Below, piece after piece: positions 17,757-25,080 of a stretch of 64,000 nucleotides of DNA (within the stretch, counting starts at the first letter, position 1; each line of letters begins with the position of its first letter). The stretch lies in assembly GCF_000384215.1 (NCBI RefSeq), contig NZ_KB913032.1, forward strand, positions 8,517,605 through 8,581,604, written 5' to 3'. The notes under the pieces are model-generated. The model did not search any database. It saw only the letters and a program-made list of their open reading frames with translations, and had not been told where the DNA came from. The stretch comes from Amycolatopsis alba DSM 44262 (GTDB lineage: Bacteria; Actinomycetota; Actinomycetes; Mycobacteriales; Pseudonocardiaceae). Made by a program: the position numbers and the translations under genes.

Positions 17757-18793
17757 CGATCCGGGTCGCCCTGGTGGGGCTCGGTGTGGCGGCCAAATCG
17801 ATCTGGCTGCCGCAGCTCGCGCACCATCCGGCGTTCGAGCTGACCGCGGTGGTCGATCCCGATCACACCGCCGGCGCCGGTCTGGAAGCCCGCCTGCTGG
17901 TGGGAACCGGCATCGACGTGCTCACCCCGTCCGAAGTGGACCTCGCCGTCGTGGCCGCGCCGAACCATCTGCACTGTGAGCTCGCCTGCGCCTTGCTGGC
18001 CAAGGGAATCCCGGTGTTCGTCGAGAAGCCCGTATGCCTGAGCACCGCCGAGGCGGACAGGCTGCGGGAGGCGGAACGACACGGTGACACCGTGCTCCTC
18101 GGCGGGAGCGCCGCGCGCTACCGGGCCGATGTCCGCGCCCTGTACGAGCTGTCCGGGCGCCTCGGCCGGATCCGGCATGTCGACCTCGGCTGGATCCGGG
18201 CCGGTGGCGTGCCGGGCGGCTGGTTCACCCGGCGCGGTATGTCCGGTGGCGGCGCGCTCATCGACCTCGGCTGGCATTTGCTGGACACCGCGTCGCCGCT
18301 GCTGGGCGGCAGCGCGATCGCGCAGGCGGCGGGAACGCTGTCCGCGGACTTCCTCGACGACGAACGCCGCCGGGTCACCTGGCGGGTGGATCTCGGCGGA
18401 GCTGATCTCGGCGACGTCGAGGACACCGCGCGCGGATTCCTGGTCACCGAGGACGGTGTCTCGGTGTCACTGCGCGCCGGCTGGGCGTCCCACGAACCGG
18501 TCGACACGACGACGATCCGGGTCGAGGGGAGTGCCGGCGTGGCAACGCTTTCGTGCACCTTCGGCTTCAGCACCGAGCGCGCGGGCGGCCCGGTGCTGAC
18601 CCATCTCCGCGACGGGAAGACCGTGCCGATCGCGGTGCCGCCGGAGCCGATCGGCGCGGAGTACCGCAGGCAGCTCGACCTGATTCCCGCTCAGCTCACC
18701 GATCCCGCTTGCCGCGGCCGGGCGATCCAAGACGCCGCCTGGACCGTCGAGGCCATCGAGCGCTGTTACGCGTCGGCCGCCGCTTACGTGTGA
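17753..18793 (+). CDS. rifL: Gfo/Idh/MocA-family oxidoreductase of AHBA synthesis
   Basis: A 346-residue NAD(P)-dependent oxidoreductase: TIRVALVGLGVAAKSIWLPQLAHHP gives the Rossmann start, PSEVDLAVVAAPNHLHCELACALLAKGIPVFVEKPVC carries the conserved EKP motif, and the C-terminal sheet domain includes GGALIDLGWHLLDTASPLLGG. In the rifamycin pathway RifL takes part in making the 3-amino-sugar precursor of aminoDAHP together with AHBA synthase. The GTG start overlaps the AHBA synthase stop by 4 bp. The arrangement K-L-M is the same as in rifamycin and related clusters. Confidence 0.92.
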   Translation: MTIRVALVGLGVAAKSIWLPQLAHHPAFELTAVVDPDHTAGAGLEARLLVGTGIDVLTPSEVDLAVVAAPNHLHCELACALLAKGIPVFVEKPVCLSTAEADRLREAERHGDTVLLGGSAARYRADVRALYELSGRLGRIRHVDLGWIRAGGVPGGWFTRRGMSGGGALIDLGWHLLDTASPLLGGSAIAQAAGTLSADFLDDERRRVTWRVDLGGADLGDVEDTARGFLVTEDGVSVSLRAGWASHEPVDTTTIRVEGSAGVATLSCTFGFSTERAGGPVLTHLRDGKTVPIAVPPEPIGAEYRRQLDLIPAQLTDPACRGRAIQDAAWTVEAIERCYASAAAYV

Positions 18794-18806
18794 AAGGAAC
18801 GAGTCC

Positions 18807-19481
18807 TTGGACGCGCTGGAGACAATGACCGGCCGGTGCCCGCCGCTCGGAGTGATCTTCGACCTCGACGGGGTCCTGGTCAACAGCTTCGACGTCATGC
18901 GGCAGGCCTTCCTCACCGCGTACGCCGAGGTGGTCGGCGCCGGGGAGGCCCCGTTCGCCGAGTACAACCGTCATCTGGGCCGCTATTTCCCCGACATCAT
19001 GCGGATCATGGGCCTGCCGCTGGAGATGGAGGAGCCGTTCGTCCGCGAGAGCTACCGGCTCGCGGATCAGGTGCCGGTCTTCGACGGCGTGCCCGATCTC
19101 CTGCGGACCCTGCGCAAACGCGGCCTGCGCCTCGCGGTCGCGACCGGCAAGAGCGGCCCCCGCGCCCGCTCGCTGCTGGACGTGGTCGGGTTGCTCCCGG
19201 ACTTCGAGCATGTCATCGGCTCCGACGAGGTCGCGAACCCCAAACCGGCGCCGGACATCGTCCGGCACGCGCTCGACCGGCTCGGTCTCGGCCCGGACGA
19301 CGCGATGATGGTCGGCGACGCGGTGACCGATCTGGCCAGCGCGAAGGCGGCCGGGACGCTCGCGGTGGCCGCGTTATGGGGTGAGACGGACGAGCCTTCG
19401 CTTCTGGGCGCAGGGCCGGACATGGTCCTGCGTGAGCCCGCGGATCTGCTGGCCCTGTGCCCGGAGGTCGTCCGCCACTGA
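18807..19481 (+). CDS. rifM: HAD-superfamily phosphatase of AHBA synthesis
   Basis: A 224-residue HAD hydrolase. Motif I is VIFDLDGVLVNSF, motif II is LAVATGKSG, and the acidic motif IV region is DDAMMVGDAVTDLASAKAAG. RifM-type phosphatases remove phosphate from a sugar intermediate in AHBA formation. The TTG at 18807 has AAAGGAA seven bases upstream; ATG 18825 is an alternative with a weaker site. The stop is 2 bp before the acyltransferase start. An AHBA role is inferred from the rifK-rifL-rifM order. Confidence 0.9.
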   Translation: MDALETMTGRCPPLGVIFDLDGVLVNSFDVMRQAFLTAYAEVVGAGEAPFAEYNRHLGRYFPDIMRIMGLPLEMEEPFVRESYRLADQVPVFDGVPDLLRTLRKRGLRLAVATGKSGPRARSLLDVVGLLPDFEHVIGSDEVANPKPAPDIVRHALDRLGLGPDDAMMVGDAVTDLASAKAAGTLAVAALWGETDEPSLLGAGPDMVLREPADLLALCPEVVRH

Positions 19482-19483
19482 TC

Positions 19484-20677
19484 ATGGAACGCGTGCTGTC
19501 CGCCAGTGAGAAGGGTGTAGCCGGGTCGGGGGTCGGTCCGGTGTTCGCCGTCGCGCGGGTCGCCGGGACCGTCGACGCGCGGATCCTCGCCGACGCGCTG
19601 GAGATCCTCGCGGCGGAAAACCCCTTGCTGCGCGGGAAGGTCGTCGGCGATCGGCTTCTCGTCGGGGACCACGGGCCCGGACTCGGCGTGGGAGGTGACC
19701 TGCTCGCCGAGAGCACCACGTCCCGGAACGGGGTCGCGCGGGCACTGCTGTCCGGCGCCGACGTGGCTCTAGGCGTCGAACACGCCTTCGCGGACGGCCG
19801 GTTCTGCGTGACGATGCTGTACCGGCTGCTGAGTCACTACGGGGAACTGGCCGCCGGCCGGTCGGTGCGGCCAGATCCGGCAGGCCCGCTCGAACCGCCC
19901 CTGGACGTCCGGTTGCGCGGCGTCTACCACCACTTCGACGACCTGCCCGAACCGCCGCCCCTGGTGGCCAGGCTTCCGGCCGGGCACCCGGACGCGACGG
20001 GGTACGGCGTCCGCGGTCTCGGGTTCGGGCGGGCGGAGACCACCGGCATGATCACCGCGGCCCGGCGCGCGCGGCTGTCGGTGCATGCCCTGCTCGGCGG
20101 GATCCTGACCGCGGCACTGCACGCCGAACTCGAACCGAACCCGGCCCCGCTGCTCGTGACGTCGTCGGTCGACCTGCGGCCCCGGCTGGCGCGGCCGGTC
20201 CGGCCCGACGCCGGGCTGAACTGCATCGGTGACCTGCCCGCCGTACTGACCGGCCCCGCCTGCCCGGTCGGTTTCGGCAGGCAGCTCATGCCGCAGCTGC
20301 GCGCGGGACTCGAGCGCGAGGTCCCCCAGCGGCGGTTCGCCATGGTCTTCTGCGGGCCGGGCCCCCAGACCGCTTTCACGCCCGCGTCACTGGCGATCTC
20401 GAACCTCGGGCGGCTCGAAGCGCCGGTGGGCCTCGACGTCACCTCGGTCCGGTTCTTCACCACGGCTCCCGGCCCGACCCCGCTGGTCTTCGTGACCACT
20501 GTGGACGGTCGCCTGAACGTCGACGTGACCTACGATCGCGCGCAGGTTTCGGAGGCCCGCGTGTCCGGCTGGACCGCTCACGTCCGCCGACTGCTCGTGA
20601 GCACCTGCTCCTGTGCGCGGGTGGCGGTTTCGCGTGATGGGACGGACGACTCGCGTGATCAGGTGGACGACTCATGA
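19484..20677 (+). CDS. Condensation-fold acyltransferase (PapA5-like)
   Basis: A 397-residue protein with the HxxxDG motif of the condensation/acyltransferase superfamily at residues 100-105 (H100-A-F-A-D104-G), in ALGVEHAFADGRF, and a later LVTSSVDLRPR segment matching the second conserved strand and bridging region. PapA5-like enzymes move acyl groups from CoA or carrier protein to hydroxyls; RifOrf20 and the ansamitocin C-3 acyltransferase perform such late steps. Here it is coupled (2 bp gap) to the AHBA phosphatase gene. I infer it esterifies a hydroxyl of the macrolactam, most likely C-3. The last 20 or so residues (GTDDSRDQVDDS) are encoded by a 21-nt repeat array and look like an addition to the natural end. 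Confidence 0.8.
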   Translation: MERVLSASEKGVAGSGVGPVFAVARVAGTVDARILADALEILAAENPLLRGKVVGDRLLVGDHGPGLGVGGDLLAESTTSRNGVARALLSGADVALGVEHAFADGRFCVTMLYRLLSHYGELAAGRSVRPDPAGPLEPPLDVRLRGVYHHFDDLPEPPPLVARLPAGHPDATGYGVRGLGFGRAETTGMITAARRARLSVHALLGGILTAALHAELEPNPAPLLVTSSVDLRPRLARPVRPDAGLNCIGDLPAVLTGPACPVGFGRQLMPQLRAGLEREVPQRRFAMVFCGPGPQTAFTPASLAISNLGRLEAPVGLDVTSVRFFTTAPGPTPLVFVTTVDGRLNVDVTYDRAQVSEARVSGWTAHVRRLLVSTCSCARVAVSRDGTDDSRDQVDDS

Positions 20678-20761
20678 CAGGACCTGGTCGCCCGACGTGT
20701 CGTCTCTCCAGTCACGCGTGTCGTCCGTCTGATCACACGAGTCGTCCGACCAGTCACGCGG
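20629..20761. repeat. 21-nt repeats in inverted arrangement
   Basis: Two tandem units on one strand (each GTGAT...GACGACTCGC-like, 20634-20672) face three tandem units on the other strand (AGTCGTCC...TCACGCG-like, 20698-20761), separated by about 25 bp. The units vary slightly in the middle. The left pair encodes the tail of the acyltransferase. A further degenerate unit lies near 20975-20999. The arrangement could fold into a long stem. Function unknown; a terminator or dispersed repeat are the simplest ideas. Confidence 0.7.
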
Positions 20762-20811
20762 CGGCGACCCCTGTACCGACGCTGTCCGATGCTGTCCGGA
20801 GGTGTGCGGAG

Positions 20812-20864
20812 GTTGCGAAAGCCACTTTCGCAACCTTCAACGTTGCGAAAGTGGCTTTCGCAAC
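20812..20864. repeat. Intergenic hairpin, family B (copy 1)
   Basis: A perfect inverted repeat with 23-nt arms starting GTTGCGAAAGCCACTTTCGC and a 7-nt CTTCAAC loop. Each arm is itself nearly palindromic, so cruciform folding in two ways is possible. Related copies lie at 21081-21137 and 47060-47110. Confidence 0.85.
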
Positions 20865-21080
20865 GTCTGCGGGAAGCGGGGGCGGGCGGCCGGTCCAGCT
20901 GGTCGTGAGTGATTTGGGTCGTTAGAGCCAAGGGTGTTTCAGGTACCTGCTTGTGGTGCGCGGGTGGCGGTGTCGTGTGTCGGATGGGACGACACGTGTG
21001 TTCGGCCCGGCCGTGAGTGTGGTCCCTTCAGTCACGCCTCAGGCGCTTGCCCTGTGTGCCCTAGGCACTACCCGGCGATC

Positions 21081-21137
21081 GTGTCGCGAAAGCCACTTTC
21101 GGGACATCAGACGTCGCGAAAGTGGCTTTCGCGACAC
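21081..21137. repeat. Intergenic hairpin, family B (copy 2)
   Basis: A 57-nt inverted repeat sharing the GCGAAAGCCACTTTCG core with copy 1 but with TGTCGCG instead of GTTGCG at the ends and a diverged loop. The compensating changes in both arms keep the stem paired except for one position. Confidence 0.8.
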
Positions 21138-21226
21138 GCGGCGTGTGTCCGGGCCGCGCAGTCTCTCGGCGGTCGTGAGCGGTCAGGACGGCTAGCCCCA
21201 GCCGTATCACCCACGAGACCCCACGG

Positions 21227-22231
21227 CTACTCGCGCATGGTGAGAAGAACGTCCAGGACCACAGCCTCAGGGACTTCCACGAGTTCGGGGCCGTGTGGGC
21301 CGTCGAGGACGAAGGTCAAGCCGTCCCTGGCCTTCTTGTCGGATCGCATCAGCGCGACCAGCCGCGCGGGATCCAGCTCCGCCGGGACAGCCGTGGCGAG
21401 GCCGTAACCCGAGACGACTTCGGCGTGTTCGTCGACCCGTGCCCGCCCGATGCGGTCGAGCGCGCCGGCCAGCCGACCGGCGAAGACCGTGCCGATGCCG
21501 ACCGCTTCGCCGTGCCGGAGCCCGAAATCCGTGGCGCGTTCCAGCGCGTGCCCGAGCGTGTGGCCGTAGTTCAGCAGATGCCGCAAGCCGCGGTCGTATT
21601 CGTCGGCGGCGACGAGGGACGCCTTGAGCGTGACACTGGCGACGATCTGGTCGAGCACCGGTAATCCCCGTAGCTCACCGGCACCGATGAAATGGCATCG
21701 GGCGATCTCGCCGTATCCGTTCAGCCAGTCGCGGCGCGGAAGCGTTTCGAGGAAATCGGTGTCGCAGAGCACCGCGCCCGGCTGCCAGAACGCGCCCACG
21801 AGATTCTTGCCTTCCGGCAGGTTCACCGCCGTCTTGCCGCCGACGCTGGCGTCCACCTGTGCCAGCAGGGAAGTCGGCAGGTGCACCACGGGCACGCCGC
21901 GGTGGTACAGCGCGGCGGCGAGCCCGGCCACGTCGGTGGTGGTGCCGCCGCCACACGAAACCACGACGTCGGATCTGGTCAGCCCGAACCGGGCGAACCG
22001 GCGGCACAGCCGTTCGACCTGGGTGAGGCGTTTGTCCTGCTCGCCGTCCCGGAAGGGCAGCTCAAGGGTCGGCACACCGAGGTCGGGAAGCCACTCGATG
22101 GGCCGCGCGGAGACGACGGCCGCGCGGCGGGCACCGAGTCCGGCGACGATCCCCGGCAGCAGGGAGCGGGCGCCGGGTCCGATGTGGACGGAGTACGAGC
22201 GTTCGCCGAGAGCCACTTCGACCTCGTTCAT
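21227..22231 (-). CDS. rifG: Aminodehydroquinate synthase (3-dehydroquinate synthase family)
   Basis: A 334-residue dehydroquinate synthase family enzyme. Family features are VVSCGGGTTTDVAGLAAALYHRG (NAD-binding), VHLPTSLLAQVDASVGGKTAVNLPEGKNLVG, and metal-ligand histidines in LRHLLNYGHTLGHALERATDFGLRHGEAV. In the AHBA pathway RifG cyclises aminoDAHP to aminodehydroquinate, upstream of the dehydratase and AHBA synthase. ATG 22231 starts at the family N-terminus; an open extension to 22459 overlaps the PKS gene and is rejected. It is divergent from the PKS gene. The aminoDAHP synthase (rifH) and kanosamine kinase (rifN) partners are not in this window. Confidence 0.93.
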   Translation of the reverse strand: MNEVEVALGERSYSVHIGPGARSLLPGIVAGLGARRAAVVSARPIEWLPDLGVPTLELPFRDGEQDKRLTQVERLCRRFARFGLTRSDVVVSCGGGTTTDVAGLAAALYHRGVPVVHLPTSLLAQVDASVGGKTAVNLPEGKNLVGAFWQPGAVLCDTDFLETLPRRDWLNGYGEIARCHFIGAGELRGLPVLDQIVASVTLKASLVAADEYDRGLRHLLNYGHTLGHALERATDFGLRHGEAVGIGTVFAGRLAGALDRIGRARVDEHAEVVSGYGLATAVPAELDPARLVALMRSDKKARDGLTFVLDGPHGPELVEVPEAVVLDVLLTMRE

Positions 22232-22303
22232 GGAAATCCATTCTCGTGCCGGCCGGGGTGGCACGCCGAGGGGAAGTTCCCCCGCCCGGTAACCGGACGG
22301 TGT

Positions 22304-22327
22304 GAGGGGATGGATAGGGGGGTGAGT
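22304..22327 (+). promoter_or_regulatory. G-rich motif shared with AHBA synthase promoter (copy 2), with adjacent inverted repeat
   Basis: GAGGGGAT, two variable bases, ATAGGGGG and then GTGAGT, 28 bp before the PKS start codon; 20 of 24 positions match the element at 16529-16552. The G-tract also pairs with a following CCCC (GGGGT-GAGTT-ACCCC, around 22319-22333) to form a short inverted repeat. In a 124-bp divergent region this is the most likely operator for the PKS and aminodehydroquinate synthase genes. Confidence 0.55.
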
Positions 22328-22355
22328 TACCCCGTTTCCGGGTGAGGCTAGGAGG

Positions 22356-25080
22356 GTGCTACGTACCGACTTGATCCGGCCCCTGCCCGAGTTGCTCACG
22401 GCGCACGCCTCGGTTTCGGGTGACAAGGTCGCCTTCCGGGACGCACACCGCGCGGTCACGTACGCGGAGCTGGAGCGGCGGACGCGGTGGCTGGCCGGTC
22501 ACCTGTCCCGGCGACGGGTGCAGCCCGGTGACCGCGTCGCCATCGTGCTCGGCAATCGCGTGGAGACGGTGGAAAGCTATCTCGCGATCGTCAGGGCGGC
22601 CGCGGTCGGCGTACCGGTCAACCCGCGGTCCACCGACGCCGAGCTGGCGTACCTGCTGGACGACAGCGGCGCGCGGATGGTGATCACCGACGCCGCGCAC
22701 GCCGCCCGGCTGAGCCGGAACCGGCGGTCCGGGCTGGATGTCGTCGTCGTGGACGAGAACTACACCGCCTTCACCGGTACCGATCCGGGCGTCCCGGCCC
22801 GTGACGACCTCGGTCTCGACGACATCGCCTGGATGCTCTACACCTCGGGGACCACCGGCGCGCCCAAAGGCGTGCTGTCCACCCAGCGCAACTGCCTCTG
22901 GTCGGTGGCCGCGTGCTACGTGCCCGTGCCGGGCCTGACCGGCTCCGACCGCGTGCTGTGGCCGCTCCCGCTGTTCCACAGCCTCTCCCACATCGCTTGC
23001 GTGCTGGCGGTCACCGCGGTCGGCGCCGGCGCCCGGATCGTCGACGGGTACTCGGCGCACGACGTCCTCGACGCGCTGAGCTCGGACCGGTCGACCTTCC
23101 TCGCCGGTGTCCCCGCCCTGTACCACCACCTGGTGCGGGCGGCGCGGGAAAAGGGCTTCCGCGCACCGGATCTGCGGATGGGCCTGGTCGGCGGCGCGGT
23201 CACCACCGCCGCGCTGCGCAACGCGTTCGAGGAGACCTTCGGCGTCCCCCTGCTCGACGCTTACGGCAGCACGGAAACCTGCGGCTCCATCACGATCAAC
23301 TGGCCGACCGGTGCCCGCGTCGAAGGATCGTGCGGGCTGCCGGTGCCGGGCCTCGGCGTGCGGCTGGTGGACGTCGAAAGCGGGACCGACGCCGAGGACG
23401 GCGCGGAAGGCGAGGTGTGGGTGCGCGGGCCGAGTGTCATGGCCGGCTACCACAACCAGCCGGACGCGACGGCGGCCGCGCTGAGCGGGGGCTGGTATCA
23501 CACCGGTGACCTGGCCCGCCGGGACGAGGACGGCTACTTCACCGTCACCGGCCGCATCAAGGATCTGATCATCCGGGCCGGGGAGAACATTCACCCGACC
23601 GAGGTCGAGAACGTCATCCGCTCGGTGCCCGGTGTCGCGGACGTCGCCGTCGTCGGCAAGCCGCACGGTGTGCTCGGTGAGGTTCCGGTCGCGTTCGTGG
23701 TGCCCGGTGAGGGCGGGTTCGACCCGGACCGGCTCTTGGCCGTCTGCCGCGAGCGGCTGTCGTCCTTCAAAGTGCCCGAAGAGCTCTACGAGATCGACCG
23801 TGTCCCGCGGACGGCGTCCGGCAAGACGACCCGGCACGCGCTGCTCGACAAACCCGCCAGGTTGCGTGCTTGCGGCGGTGACCATCACGAATCGCTGTTC
23901 CGGGTCGACTGGGTTCCGGTGACCGCCGTCCCGGCCGCCGTCGATCCCGGCGAGGTGGTCTGGTGCCCGCCGGTTCCGGAGCTCTCCGGCGCCGCGGTCC
24001 GGCGGAGCGTCGACGAGCTTCGGGCCCGGATCGACGGGGCGGATGCACGGCTGACCGTGGTCACGCGGGGTCCGGCGCATGCCGCGTTGCGCGGGCTCGT
24101 CCGCTGTGCGCAGGCGGACCACCCCGATCGTCTGGTCCTGGTCGATCTCGAACCCGGAACTCCGCTGCCACCGCTCGTCCGGGACGAGCCGGAACTGGCG
24201 GTGCGCTCGGGGGTGCTGCTCGCGCCGCGGCTGGTGCGGGTTTCGGTGGGGGAGGAGCGGGATCCGTGGCGTGCGGTGGCGATCACCGGCGCCGACGGGG
24301 AGACGGCCGGGGTCCTGGCGCGGCAGCTGGCGACCGGGCACGGGATCCGGGACGTGCGCCTGCCCGGACCGGACCGGGCCGCGCTGTCCGGCGTGTCCGC
24401 CGTGATCCACCTGCCTTCCGGCTCCCTCGAATCCCTTGTGGACGAAATACTGGAACTCGACGCGCTGACCGCGACGACCGAGCTGGTCGTCTTTTCCTCG
24501 CTCCACGGCGTTCTGGGCGGGGCCGGGCATGGTGACGACGCGGCGGCGGCCGCGTTCCTGGAGATGGTCATCGCCGAACGCCGCGCCCGCGGCGGTCGGG
24601 GAATGGTGCTGGCGTCGGGAATCCCGCGGCCTCCGGCGCAGCGGCTCATGGCCGCGTTGGACGGCGCCCGCGCGACGGACCAGGTCTCCGCCGTGCTCAC
24701 CGATCTCGACACCGCGGCCCTCGGCGCGGTCCCGCCGCTGTTCAGGGGCCTGATCGACACCGTTGTCCCGGCGGTGGAACCGGTGCGGCTGACCGGGATC
24801 GGCGCGGTGGAGCAGCATCGCCTGCTGCTCGAACTCGTCCGTACCGAAGCGGCCGAGGTGCGTGACTGCGCGGGGCTTGCCACGCCCGGTCGCGAGCCCA
24901 CGTTCACGAGCCTCGGATTCACCTCGGCGTCCGCGGTCGTGCTGCGCAACCGGCTCGCCGCGGCGACCGGGCTGGACCTGCCCGCGACGATCGTTTTCGA
25001 CCATCCGACACCGTCCGCGCTCGCCACGCGGCTCCGGTCCGACCTCACCGGCGAGCCGATGGAGCCTGTCGTGGCGCGAC
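22356..25080 (+). other. PKS loading module: adenylation, KR-like remnant, ACP
   Basis: Residues 1-510 are an acyl-CoA ligase-type adenylation domain with [44 protein letters not shown] and the catalytic lysine region [13 protein letters not shown]. It should activate AHBA as the aryl adenylate. Residues about 515-805 look like a decayed ketoreductase region: [23 protein letters not shown] in place of a GxGxxG site, and [24 protein letters not shown], where the catalytic YxxxN is missing. The ACP follows with GFTSASAV and Ser857. A similar unused KR-like stretch is, as I recall, known from the rifamycin loading module. Confidence 0.88.

Larger units (their letters stand above)
20678..21226. 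other. Repeat-rich intergenic region without genes
   Basis: About 550 bp between the acyltransferase and aminodehydroquinate synthase genes, which converge here. Apart from the 21-nt repeats and two family B hairpins (20812-20864 and 21081-21137) I see no coding potential: short frames have no family features. The region looks like a bidirectional terminator zone that has collected dispersed palindromic repeats. Confidence 0.6.

Noticed and set aside
20629..20761. Possible CRISPR array
   Set aside because: Units are tandem with no spacers, change orientation in the middle and there are no cas genes.
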